Source: Hyphomicrobiales bacterium 4NK60-0047b
Lineage (GTDB): Bacteria > Pseudomonadota > Alphaproteobacteria > Rhizobiales > HXMU1428-3
Assembly (NCBI GenBank): GCA_040367435.1
Contig: BAABWY010000002.1
Coordinates: 248,001-312,000, forward strand
Direction of reading: 5' to 3'
DNA length: 64,000 nt
Below the pieces are notes generated by a model. It saw only the letters and a program-made list of their open reading frames with translations, searched no databases and was not told the DNA's origin. The stretch's first letter is position 1, and the number at the start of each line of letters is the position of its first letter. Shown here piece by piece: positions 54,284-62,878 of this stretch. Both the position numbers and the translations under genes were made by a program.

Positions 54284-54358
54284 GATCTAAAACTCCATAC
54301 AAAATGACCAACAATTGCATTTATTAGAATGCACAAAATACAATATTTTAGCTCTCAT

Positions 54359-54511
54359 TACGAAAAAGGGAGTGCCCTTTCAGAGGCACGGACATGACGC
54401 CTTAAGGCGTCCGGCGCAAGCGCCGCCCATCGGAGGGCTTTTCACTAGTGTGGTTGCTGGTGGGCAACTGAAGCACAACTAAAAAGAGCGAAAAATAGCC
54501 CATGAGACAAA
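54359..54511 (+). repeat. Large four-hairpin element, copy E, with a short element inside its fourth hairpin
   Basis: It begins ACGAAAAAGGGAGT. Its hairpins are GTGCC/GGCAC, GACGCC/GGCGTC and GGCGC/GCGCC, then GGGCT (54434-54439) pairing with AGCCC (54497-54501). The usual inner stem of the fourth hairpin is replaced by a short element (GGTTGC-TGGTGG-GCAAC-TGAAGCACAACTAAAA). It ends CCATGAGACA, a variant of the common CCGTGAGAG. It lies between divergent genes. Confidence 0.75.
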
Positions 54512-54656
54512 AAGCGTTTCGTCAATTTTAACAAAAGCAACGCATTCTAGACCCCTAACTATGCCCCAAGGCAGGTTTTTCTGCAATCAACTTATAAACT
54601 TGACGCCGTACCATTTTCAAGACACTGTGCCGAGCTTCAAAGTGACATTTAAAAAG

Positions 54657-55097
54657 ATGATGAATGAACCCATGACCATTGCGCAATCCAATAACACACC
54701 AGAGCTTGAAATCTATATTTGCGGGGCTTGTCGTCCTAAAAATGCAAGTCCAGATAACCCAGAACGTCCTGGCAAGGATTTGGCTGAGTTATTGCAAGAT
54801 GCCATAAACACGCAGAATCTAAACGAACGGTTCCATGTGAAGATAATGCAATGTATGAGTGTTTGTTCTAGGCCAGCAACAGTCTCTCTCGTAGCTCCAG
54901 GTAAATTCACATTTACAGTTGGTGATCTGGATCCAAAAACAGCAACACAAGACATCATCACATTTGCAAAACTTTATGCAACCTCTGAAGATGGCATCCC
55001 AGCCTGGAAAGACCGTCCCGTCTCATTCCAAAAAGGCGTTGTTGCCCGCACCCCCTCTTTCGGAGCCAGCCATCAAAGAATTACTGAATTAGATTAA
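54657..55097 (+). CDS. DUF1636 family metal-binding/ferredoxin-like protein in the cob cluster
   Basis: The protein has about 146 residues. It carries two Cys pairs, IYICGACRPKNASP near the N-terminus and MQCMSVCSRPATVSLV in the middle, then a thioredoxin-like core (GKFTFTVGDLDPKTATQDII). This matches DUF1636 proteins, which are commonly encoded among cobalamin genes and may bind an iron-sulfur cluster or metal. The start is uncertain: ATGs at 54561, 54657 and 54672 are in frame and none has a good ribosome site; I picked 54657 because conserved sequence begins soon after. It is convergent with cobB. Confidence 0.82.
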   Translation: MMNEPMTIAQSNNTPELEIYICGACRPKNASPDNPERPGKDLAELLQDAINTQNLNERFHVKIMQCMSVCSRPATVSLVAPGKFTFTVGDLDPKTATQDIITFAKLYATSEDGIPAWKDRPVSFQKGVVARTPSFGASHQRITELD

Positions 55098-55109
55098 AGT
55101 TTATTAGAG

Positions 55110-55152
55110 CACAATCCGACCGGAGCGCAGCGCGGATCGGAAAAATTGTGCG
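55110..55152. repeat. Intergenic palindrome, GCACAAT type
   Basis: Outer arms GCACAAT/ATTGTGC and inner arms TCCGAcC/GGATCGGA enclose GGAGCGCAGCGC. It resembles the small palindromic TAGAGCA...TCCGA repeats common between genes of rhizobia. It may act as the terminator or insulator of the convergent pair. Confidence 0.55.
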
Positions 55153-55166
55153 CCAAAACAAGAAGC

Positions 55167-55209
55167 TAGAGCATTCATCTGATTAAGTGTGAAAAGATTA
55201 TGCTCTAGT
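55167..55209. repeat. Intergenic palindrome, CTAGAGCA type
   Basis: Perfect 8-bp outer arms CTAGAGCA/TGCTCTAG with an inner ATC/GAT pair lie 14 bases after the previous palindrome, just before the end of cobB. Confidence 0.55.
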
Positions 55210-55225
55210 ATAAAAACTGACAATT

Positions 55226-56551
55226 CTAAGCAGCATCAATCAAATGAACAAAAGATCCAGAGACAGTATCTTTTTGCACACCATAACGTGAAGAACCGTC
55301 AATATCTTCATAGAGAGGCTCTCCCTCTTCTTTGAGAATTGATGCATAGTGAAATTCATGACCTCGGAAAACTTTATCGTCGGCACGTTTCACATGACGA
55401 TAGCCAAGATGCAATTTTCGTTTAGCAAAAGATGTCTCAAGCGGCAAAAGATCAGCCATTTGATGCCGCACACCATCTTTATCAACCAGCCCTGACCCAA
55501 GAGTCATATAGCCACCGCACTCACCATAAATCACTTTACCTTCGCAAGCAGCGGTCCGTAGCCCCTTCAGAAAATTATCTGAAGCAGCCAATCGGCCAGC
55601 ATGCAGTTCAGGATACCCACCAGGTAGGTAAATCGCATCAGCACTGTCATCCGGAGCTTCATCATTCAACGGAGAGAAAAAAGAAAGGTTAGCTTGAGCT
55701 TCTGACCATCCCCGTTTTAAATGAGGATAGAAAAATCGAAACGCATCATCTTCAGCAACAGCAATATGTTGTCCAAGCGGCGGTATGCCTTCACTTGGAT
55801 AAAAATCATTAACACTAAAGGCTCGAGCTAACTCAGCGATCCGGTCTACAGAAATATGCGCGTCCACATGATCAGCAATCCGGTCTATCTGGGTATCTGT
55901 TTCTGAACTCTCTGTTGCTTGAACTAAGCCCAAATGCCGTGAGGGCAAGACCATTTCATCAAACCGGGGGATGGCTCCAACAACCGGCATTCCAATTTGC
56001 TCAAGCGCTTGTTCCATCATCGTCACATGGCGCAAAGAGCCAAGCTTGTTTAAAATAACGCCGGCAATATGAACATCTTTATCAAACTCAGCAAATCCTT
56101 TAACAAGCGCCGCAACTGATTGCCCCATGCCAGCACAATCTACCACCAGGATAACAGGCAGTTTGAAAAATTTAGCTATCTCACAGGTTGCACCATGCCC
56201 TAAGACACCAGGTTTTACCGCACCATCAAATAACCCCATAACCCCTTCAATCACACAAAGAGAATTATCTTTAGTCATTGCACTGCCAAGAGAATTCAAA
56301 GTCTCAGCGACCATGGCCCAACCATCTAAGTTAAAAGAGGGTGTCCCACTTGCAACCTCATGAAATTGCGGATCGATATAATCTGGTCCAACTTTAGCCG
56401 GTGAAATATCAAACCCACGCCGCTTCAATGCCCGCATTAAACCGATGGAAAGTGTTGTCTTACCAGACCCACTATGGGGTGCTGCCAAAACAAACCCCTT
56501 CGCAAATGAAGAAGAGCATGGTGAATTTGAAGGGGGTATTGAAAGCGTCAT
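55226..56551 (-). CDS. cobB: Cobyrinic acid (hydrogenobyrinic acid) a,c-diamide synthase
   Basis: The protein has 441 residues. It amidates side chains a and c with glutamine and ATP before cobalt insertion. The P-loop is APHSGSGKTTLSIGLMRALK, followed by VGPDYIDPQFHEVASG, VIEGVMGLFDG, and in the glutaminase domain VIYGECGGYMTLGSGLVDKD with the nucleophilic Cys and GHEFHYAS near the end. GAGAT precedes the ATG. It is divergent from cobK across 212 bp. Confidence 0.95.
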   Translation of the reverse strand: MTLSIPPSNSPCSSSFAKGFVLAAPHSGSGKTTLSIGLMRALKRRGFDISPAKVGPDYIDPQFHEVASGTPSFNLDGWAMVAETLNSLGSAMTKDNSLCVIEGVMGLFDGAVKPGVLGHGATCEIAKFFKLPVILVVDCAGMGQSVAALVKGFAEFDKDVHIAGVILNKLGSLRHVTMMEQALEQIGMPVVGAIPRFDEMVLPSRHLGLVQATESSETDTQIDRIADHVDAHISVDRIAELARAFSVNDFYPSEGIPPLGQHIAVAEDDAFRFFYPHLKRGWSEAQANLSFFSPLNDEAPDDSADAIYLPGGYPELHAGRLAASDNFLKGLRTAACEGKVIYGECGGYMTLGSGLVDKDGVRHQMADLLPLETSFAKRKLHLGYRHVKRADDKVFRGHEFHYASILKEEGEPLYEDIDGSSRYGVQKDTVSGSFVHLIDAA

Positions 56552-56763
56552 AAAAATCTCAAATTAAATAAAATCAAATTCCAAAATTTCAAACATGTGT
56601 ACTGAACAAGCGCCCTAAAGCTATCAGTACAGTCAGGTGAATAAGTCATCAAACTACAGCTCCAGCTATGAAAAACAATAGAAAAACCCTTAAATATCTG
56701 TCATTTTCTAAAAAACAAGTCAAAGCGGCCTCACTCATCATTGAAAACGACTAGAAATGAATT

Positions 56764-57558
56764 ATGAATGCATCTATGAAAAAAAATATTCTCATTCTTG
56801 GTGGATCTGCAGAAGCCTTCAATTTGGCTGAAAAACTTGAAAATCACGCCAAGTATCAGCCCATCAGCTCCTTAGCTGGTCGAACCTCTGTACCAAGAAA
56901 ACCTGCTGGCACATATAGAACCGGCGGGTTTGGCGGCGTTGAAGGATTAGCTCACTATATAAAACAGGAAACCATTTCAGCCATCATCGATGCAACACAC
57001 CCCTTTGCACAAAAAATAACAACTAACGCTAGCCTTGCTGCAAAACAAACGAACTGCCCAATCATCCATATCTCGCGCCCACCTTGGCAAAAGGAAAAAG
57101 GTGAAAATTGGATCGAAGTGGATACAATGCAGGAGGCTGCTGAGAAAATAGCCCCCTCACATAGTCCATGCTTTTTAACCATAGGCCGTTTGGAGTTAAG
57201 CGCATTTCTCAACAGAACAGACATTGAGTTTCTATGCCGCGCCATAGAGCCACCGAAAGCCACAGACCCAATCAAGCAAAAAAATATGGTTCCAAAAAAC
57301 GAAGATCAATGGCCAGAAAATTTTCGGTTTATATATGCTAAAGGACCATATGATTATGAAAATGAGCTAAGCCTTATAAGACAACACAGCATACAATCAA
57401 TTGTCACCAAAAACAGCGGCGGAGATAAAGCCAAGGCCAAACTCAATGTTGCAAGAGACCTAGACATTCCAGTGGTTATGATCAAACGACCCAGCCCTTC
57501 TAAAGGCATGACGGTTGAAACTACAAACGAAGCTTTGACCTGGTTAGAAACCATTTAA
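56764..57558 (+). CDS. cobK: Precorrin-6A reductase
   Basis: The protein has 264 residues. It reduces precorrin-6A to precorrin-6Y with NADPH. Landmarks are NILILGGSAEAFNLAEKLEN, ISSLAGRTSVPRKPAGTYRT, GFGGVEGLAHYIKQ, IIDATHPFAQKITTNA, ISRPPWQ and SIVTKNSGGDKAKAKLNVAR. It is 17 bp upstream of cobL, the enzyme that acts next, and is clearly cotranscribed. An internal ATG four codons on (56776) is an alternative start. Confidence 0.93.
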   Translation: MNASMKKNILILGGSAEAFNLAEKLENHAKYQPISSLAGRTSVPRKPAGTYRTGGFGGVEGLAHYIKQETISAIIDATHPFAQKITTNASLAAKQTNCPIIHISRPPWQKEKGENWIEVDTMQEAAEKIAPSHSPCFLTIGRLELSAFLNRTDIEFLCRAIEPPKATDPIKQKNMVPKNEDQWPENFRFIYAKGPYDYENELSLIRQHSIQSIVTKNSGGDKAKAKLNVARDLDIPVVMIKRPSPSKGMTVETTNEALTWLETI

Positions 57559-57575
57559 AACGATTAAAGACAGAA

Positions 57576-58835
57576 ATGATAATGACCAATCAAATTCAAA
57601 AGACTAAATGGCTAACCATTATCGGGTGCGGCACAGAAGGTTACAATGGCCTCTCTCAAAAAGCGAAAGAAACAATTGAAACCGCCAGTTACCTTTTCGG
57701 CAGCACAAGACAACTTTCTCTCATAGAAGAAGAAAAGTCACCAAATGCAATAAGAGAAGTGTGGCCAAGCCCTATGATGCCAAGAATAGAAACATTAGCT
57801 GAACAAAAACCAAATAATACAGTCATCATCGCAAGCGGTGACCCCCAATGTTGGGGCATTGGACAGCATTTTAGTGCGCACTTAAACAAAGAAGAATTTG
57901 AGTGTGTACCCTCTGTCTCAATCCTCACACGAACTGCAAATATCATGCACTGGCCAACAGCCACAACACCAAGTATTTCATTATGCAGTCAAAGAATAGA
58001 AACGCTCTCATTGTATCTTCAACAAAATCAAAAATTGATACTGCTTTCTGCTGGCAAAGATACACCTGAAGAAGTTGGCCAGTTTCTAACCGAAAAAGGC
58101 TTCGGTCAGTCCAAAATAACAGTGCTGGAAAATCTTGGAAATGAAACAGAGACCATAAAATCAGCTAACGCAGATAACATCTCTGCAATCACCCCCTTCA
58201 GCACCCTTAATTCGCTTGCAATTCATCTAAAATCTAATGATCAAACAACATCACTCTCATGTCTTCCTGGCTTACCAGACAACAGCTTCGAGCATGATGG
58301 GCAAATGACAAAACAAAATATGCGCGCTATTACACTTGCCCACTTACGTCCAAACCCAGGTGAATTACTATGGGACATCGGCTCTGGCTCTGGCTCCATT
58401 GCAATTGAATGGTTGAGAGCAGGTACATTGTTTTTGGGCACCCCGTGCAAAGCAATCGGATTTGAGAAAAACCAAACGCGGTTAGAAAGAGCACAAAAGA
58501 ATGCAAACAATTTAGGCGTACCTCACCTGAAACTTATTTTAGGGAATGCAGAAGAGAACATTTTAAAGGCTGAAGCTCCCGATGCCATCTTCATTGGCGG
58601 AGGCATCACAACGCCTAACTTACTAGATAACGCCTTAAACGCTTTAAAGCCAGGTGGCCGTCTGGTTGCAAACACCGTCACCATTGAAGGCGCCGCCAAA
58701 TTAATTGAAACCTACAAATCCCATGGCGGGTCTTTAAGCCAAATTGCGATGTCAAATGCAGACCCTGTTGGCCACTTCCATGGCATGCGCCCCCAAATGT
58801 CCATCACCCAGTGGGTTTACAAAAAGAGCCGTTAA
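57576..58835 (+). CDS. cobL: Precorrin-6Y C5,15-methyltransferase (decarboxylating)
   Basis: The protein has 419 residues and two domains. The CbiE-like half (about 10-220) starts LTIIGCGTEGYNGLSQKAKE and has IIASGDPQCWGIGQHFSAHL. The CbiT-like half (about 240-415) has GELLWDIGSGSGSIAIEWLR, the SAM-binding motif, and DAIFIGGGITTPNLLDNALN. It performs two methylations and a decarboxylation on the product of CobK. The fused form is standard for the aerobic pathway. A large hairpin element follows. Confidence 0.95.
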   Translation: MIMTNQIQKTKWLTIIGCGTEGYNGLSQKAKETIETASYLFGSTRQLSLIEEEKSPNAIREVWPSPMMPRIETLAEQKPNNTVIIASGDPQCWGIGQHFSAHLNKEEFECVPSVSILTRTANIMHWPTATTPSISLCSQRIETLSLYLQQNQKLILLSAGKDTPEEVGQFLTEKGFGQSKITVLENLGNETETIKSANADNISAITPFSTLNSLAIHLKSNDQTTSLSCLPGLPDNSFEHDGQMTKQNMRAITLAHLRPNPGELLWDIGSGSGSIAIEWLRAGTLFLGTPCKAIGFEKNQTRLERAQKNANNLGVPHLKLILGNAEENILKAEAPDAIFIGGGITTPNLLDNALNALKPGGRLVANTVTIEGAAKLIETYKSHGGSLSQIAMSNADPVGHFHGMRPQMSITQWVYKKSR

Positions 58836-58848
58836 AAAAAATGAAAAA

Positions 58849-58867
58849 CCGTGAGAGAGAGAACTAA
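58849..58867 (+). repeat. Isolated 3' end of a large hairpin element
   Basis: CCGTGAGAGAGAGAACTAA repeats the terminal motif of the complete copy that begins four bases later, as at 13779-13816. It suggests an older copy lost its body or that the motif marks both ends. Confidence 0.45.
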
Positions 58868-58870
58868 CTT

Positions 58871-58995
58871 TACGAAGAAGGAGTTTAGCCCACTTGGGCT
58901 GAAGGACATGACGCCTTAAGGCGTCCGGCGCAAGCGCCGCCTCTCGGAGGGCCTACTGCCTTAGCAGCAGAATAGCCCGTGAGAGAGAGAAAACA
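58871..58995 (+). repeat. Large four-hairpin element, copy F
   Basis: It begins TACGAAGAAGGAGT. Its hairpins are TTTAGCCC/GGGCTGAA, GACGCC-TTAA-GGCGTC, GGCGC-AA-GCGCC, and CTACTGC/GCAGCAG (one mismatch) inside GGGC/GCCC; it ends CCGTGAGAGAGAGAAAACACTA, with the last bases forming the hemY stop codon. It has no inserted short element and is, with copy A, the cleanest copy. It lies between convergent genes. Confidence 0.82.
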
Positions 58996-60897
58996 CTAAA
59001 AGCGAACGGGGCGAACACGGTCAACCAATTCAAGGTCATCATGCTCTTCTGTGCCAGGATCATCTGGTGCCGGAGGCGCTACGAAAATTTTCGTTCTCTT
59101 GCGGCGTTTACGTTTTGATTTTGGTTTGGTTTTCTCTTCAGTTTCTACTTTTTCAGCAGGACGTTTCGCAGCCACCAAATTTGTACTATCAGTCTCTTTC
59201 TCAACTGAAGCATCATTCACACTTACATCATCATCATTTTCAAAGTCTGTTTCACTTTCAGACTTATGCCCCTGCTCTGAGGACTCAATGTTCTCTTCAA
59301 TATCAGCATCTTCAGCATCAGCAATCAGCTCACTTTGCTGAACGTCAACTGAGGTAGCGACATGAACGTCTTCAGCAGCTATAGAAACAACATCTGAAGC
59401 TTCATCAGAGTTTTTTTTATCTTTTTTTTCTACAAAATCCGACGTTGTAGAAGTATCCGTTTCAGTGTCTTTAACTACAGGAACCAAAACCATATCAGAA
59501 GATGAGCTCTCAGCTTCAGTCACATCCGCAGTTGCCTCTAATGCTCTTTGAGCTGTCAATCCTTCAGCCGTCACCAAGTCAGCCAATAATTTTTTAAGCG
59601 TATGGGTTTCTTCACTGATGATGTCATCCTCAGGCGGTACCTTCCATTCAAAACCATCAAGCTTATGACTAATAGGAGAAAGAGGTCCCCACTCATCTGC
59701 CACCACACCATCAGCAATCCATTGCGGATCTGGCATCGCATGAATGCCTCTTGCTAACCATTCTTGAACAGAACCAATGTCACCACCATCAGCCGCTTCA
59801 ATCCGAGCCATCAATGTACAAACCCTTTGCGTCGGACGCCCTCTCGTAAGCGGTCCAAGTGCCTCGCGAGCTGAAGCCCAATCCTGAGCTTCAATAGCTG
59901 CTGTGCCAACAGCAAGAGCAGCTTCTTTATGACCAGGTGTTAATCGAGCTAAAGATTTAATCCGATCAAGTCGGTCCCTAACACTATCACCAGGCCGGGC
60001 AAACGCACTCACAACCGCTAAATCAGGGTGAGGCGCCAATTTCCAACATTTGCGAAGCACCTTAAGCGCAGGGGACATTTGACCTTTAGAAGCATAAACC
60101 CGCCCGGCAACAACACTTGCAGGAATAAGGGCCGGAGCCAAACGACTTGCCTCAGTAGCAAGCTTCAAGGCTTCATCCATATCACTATCTTCAAGATCAA
60201 TAGCCAAAGCAGTTAATAACACAGCACGTTGGCGTTTAGCTTTCTTAGCTTGTACATGGCCATTACTGGTTGCAATTTTTAAGGTATCTAAAGCTGCCCG
60301 CCATGCCTGCTTCTTACATTGCAAATCAAATAAGCCAAGCACTGCCCAGGATAAATCCGGCCGCCTTTGAACAGCACGAGCTGCATATTGAGCCGCCGCT
60401 TCAATCTCATTTTGCTGAAAAGCAAGCATATAGAGCCCGCGCAAACCAAAAATTTCTGTGTCGGAGGCTGCCAGCATGCTTTCATAAAGTTTAGTCGCTT
60501 GTTGAATGTCACCCTTTAATTCAGCCGCTTGCGCACGCAACATCAAAGTCATAGGATCATTCGGCAATGTTTTCTTGGCCTGCATCGCATAACGCTGCGC
60601 CATAATATCATCACCAGAGCCAAGCGCGATTAAACCACTGCTTAAAGCATCAATGCCTTTTTTCTTCTTTTTTACTGAAAGGTAACGAGAGAAAGCTTCC
60701 GGAGAACTCATAATCATCCGAAACACAGACCAAACTACCATTAACAAAAGGAATACCGCTAACAAAGTCAATATGACTGACCTGAGAGAGGGTTCAATTT
60801 GACCACCCGCCCATTGAATAGTAAGGTCCCCTTCAATCAGCGAGAGACCATAAGAAATGCCTGCAATAACCAAAATATAAAAGAATATACGAAACAT
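58996..60897 (-). CDS. hemY: HemY-like membrane TPR protein of the haem operon
   Basis: The protein has 633 residues. Two hydrophobic helices at about 3-20 and 38-62 anchor it; the HemY N-terminal domain continues to about 135. TPR-like helices fill about 110-420 (MLRAQAAELKGDIQQATKLY, YAARAVQRRPDLSWAVLGLF). The C-terminal 170 residues are acidic and Ser-rich, then strongly basic (KPKSKRKRRKRTK). This is longer than the gammaproteobacterial protein, as is usual for alphaproteobacteria. Its biochemical role in tetrapyrrole synthesis is unclear, and it is not the oxidase of the same name. It is last in the hemC-hemD-mitofilin-hemY set. Confidence 0.88.
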   Translation of the reverse strand: MFRIFFYILVIAGISYGLSLIEGDLTIQWAGGQIEPSLRSVILTLLAVFLLLMVVWSVFRMIMSSPEAFSRYLSVKKKKKGIDALSSGLIALGSGDDIMAQRYAMQAKKTLPNDPMTLMLRAQAAELKGDIQQATKLYESMLAASDTEIFGLRGLYMLAFQQNEIEAAAQYAARAVQRRPDLSWAVLGLFDLQCKKQAWRAALDTLKIATSNGHVQAKKAKRQRAVLLTALAIDLEDSDMDEALKLATEASRLAPALIPASVVAGRVYASKGQMSPALKVLRKCWKLAPHPDLAVVSAFARPGDSVRDRLDRIKSLARLTPGHKEAALAVGTAAIEAQDWASAREALGPLTRGRPTQRVCTLMARIEAADGGDIGSVQEWLARGIHAMPDPQWIADGVVADEWGPLSPISHKLDGFEWKVPPEDDIISEETHTLKKLLADLVTAEGLTAQRALEATADVTEAESSSSDMVLVPVVKDTETDTSTTSDFVEKKDKKNSDEASDVVSIAAEDVHVATSVDVQQSELIADAEDADIEENIESSEQGHKSESETDFENDDDVSVNDASVEKETDSTNLVAAKRPAEKVETEEKTKPKSKRKRRKRTKIFVAPPAPDDPGTEEHDDLELVDRVRPVRF

Positions 60898-60995
60898 CTT
60901 TCGCTCACCTTTTTAAAAACGTCAAACGTCCAAGTTAGGATATAAACCCAACTTGAACAAAATTACTCTACAAATAAAATTCTAAGCAAACCTAT

Positions 60996-62570
60996 CTAAG
61001 ATTTCGGGCTTAAAGAATTTAATAACTGATCTTCAAGCTTACGCATTTCAGACTCAACAAATAAACGCGCCTCAACTTGTTTCAACCATGGTGTCATCAC
61101 TTGTTTAGCCTGCCCATCAAGCGTCTGTGCTTCTTTCAACGCTGCTTCAACATGACCATCTTTAAACTTATGTTCAACACGCGCAAGGACAGCCTCAGCG
61201 GTTTCACCTTTAACATCACCCGTGCGACGATATTTAAAGGCTGTGCGCGCTTTGCTCACCAATTGATCCCAGCTCAGCCCATCAACTTTTTGTCCATCAC
61301 TCTTGGCCAAAGCCTTAATTGCTAATCCAGGAAATGTGTCGAGTAAAATCTGTTCATTCGGTACACCCGTTTCACTCAGCCCCTCAAAAGAAGAAAGGTT
61401 CACATCAGGCCCAGCTAATTGTTTTACAGTTTGCAACTCAGCAGAAAATCCTTCACCGCGATCCATTCCGCGTTTTAAATTTGCAAACGCAATAGCTAGA
61501 GCGCTCCGGCGCGCACTTGCAAGTGCTTCAGCTTCTCTTTTGGAAAACTGTGCAATTTTCTCATCAATTTCAGTAAGAGCAGAGCGTAAAGGCGCAAGCT
61601 CTGTACCCAATTTCGTAGTTGAAATAGACGCACCTTCAACGCTCGTCAAAGTTGACTTCAGTTGGTCAAGATCTGACACAAGCTTAGTAGACCGAGCATC
61701 TAATGAAGCTAGCTTCTTTCCTAGCGTATCGTTTTTTAATTTCACACCTTCAAGCTGGCTTAGTGTCTCTTGCTCGGCAATCGCTTTAGAAACTTGCTCA
61801 ACTTCTCTGCGCAAGCTCTGTTTAAAATCAGTTTTAATGGTTTTTAGTTCTGTATTAACCCGCTCTTCGATTTTGTTTAGTTTAGTCGCTATTGCTGTAA
61901 CCTGAGCTAATTGATTCTTGTTACCATCATTAGAAGTTCCAAGAACTGATAAATCAGCCAAAGTCTTTTCAAGTTGCTGCACACGGCCAGATAATCTTTC
62001 ATCACTAGTAACAGCCTCAACCTTAGATGAAAGACTTGAGATTTGTTGCTTTAGGCCTTCAGCTTGGTTATTTTCAGAAAAATTTTGTAATTGTTTCTCA
62101 AAGCCATTAAGTCGGCTCGCAAGTGTGGAGCTATTTTGAATTTCACCTGATGTTACCAATTGCGGCATAAATTGCTGACCAACCAGCGCCAATACCGCAC
62201 CAATTATCGCAGCAAATAATGTTTTAAAAAATGAACCCGAAGATTTCTTTTGCTGAGAGAGAACAAGTTTAGTGATTTGATCAGCTGTGAGTTCAGTGTC
62301 TACATCTTCAGGCTTTAAGTTTTCAGGCCCTAAGTCTGCTTTTTCTCCATCTGGAGAAGACGCCGTTTCCTCGGAATTTTTCTGTGTCTCATATTTAGAA
62401 GAGTCTTTTTTAGAAACTTCTTTCTTCTCGGCCTCAGTATCCATCTTGGCTTCTTTATCTGTTGAGCTATCTTCAATAGCTTCAGAACTGACTTTTTCAG
62501 CTTTTAAATCCAAAGTAGCAGCCGGTTTCTTAGTTCGGTTTCTACCCCGGTTTTGATCACGCCTGACCAT
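60996..62570 (-). CDS. Mitofilin-like inner membrane protein (COG4223)
   Basis: The protein has about 524 residues. A charged, disordered N-terminus (about 1-115) precedes one transmembrane helix (TLFAAIIGAVLALVGQQFMP, about 120-140). A long coiled-coil covers about 150-350 (LNGFEKQLQNFSENNQ, LSSKVEAVTSDERLSGRVQQ). The C-terminal domain (about 360-510) resembles the mitofilin signature region. Alphaproteobacterial homologues of mitochondrial Mic60 occupy exactly this position between hemD and hemY and help shape inner membranes. GGAG six bases before 62570 fixes the start. Confidence 0.88.
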   Translation of the reverse strand: MVRRDQNRGRNRTKKPAATLDLKAEKVSSEAIEDSSTDKEAKMDTEAEKKEVSKKDSSKYETQKNSEETASSPDGEKADLGPENLKPEDVDTELTADQITKLVLSQQKKSSGSFFKTLFAAIIGAVLALVGQQFMPQLVTSGEIQNSSTLASRLNGFEKQLQNFSENNQAEGLKQQISSLSSKVEAVTSDERLSGRVQQLEKTLADLSVLGTSNDGNKNQLAQVTAIATKLNKIEERVNTELKTIKTDFKQSLRREVEQVSKAIAEQETLSQLEGVKLKNDTLGKKLASLDARSTKLVSDLDQLKSTLTSVEGASISTTKLGTELAPLRSALTEIDEKIAQFSKREAEALASARRSALAIAFANLKRGMDRGEGFSAELQTVKQLAGPDVNLSSFEGLSETGVPNEQILLDTFPGLAIKALAKSDGQKVDGLSWDQLVSKARTAFKYRRTGDVKGETAEAVLARVEHKFKDGHVEAALKEAQTLDGQAKQVMTPWLKQVEARLFVESEMRKLEDQLLNSLSPKS

Positions 62571-62810
62571 ATTTAACTCCAAACAAAATTAACAAACAAA
62601 AAGAACCCAATGATTATACTCTTAATATAATCACTTGTACCCGATCTGAAAATGGCTATTCAGAAAATATTTACTTCCCCAATAGAGAAACAAAAAAATA
62701 AAATCAGGACATATGAAAATAAGAGACTGAACAAGGAACTCTACCGAGAAAATAAGGCTCAAATATAAAATATTCGTCACCAAACATCATTTTATTTCAA
62801 TATATTAACG

Positions 62811-62831
62811 GGCATATTAAAGAAATATGCC
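62811..62831. terminator. Weak hairpin between hemD and the mitofilin-like gene
   Basis: An 8-bp stem, GGCATATT/AATATGCC, with a 5-nt loop lies 48 bases beyond the hemD stop. It has no long T-run on the minus strand, so read-through is likely. Confidence 0.35.
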
Positions 62832-62878
62832 TTTATATGAGGCAAAATAGAGTATTCTGACCATTCAAGAGGAGAACC

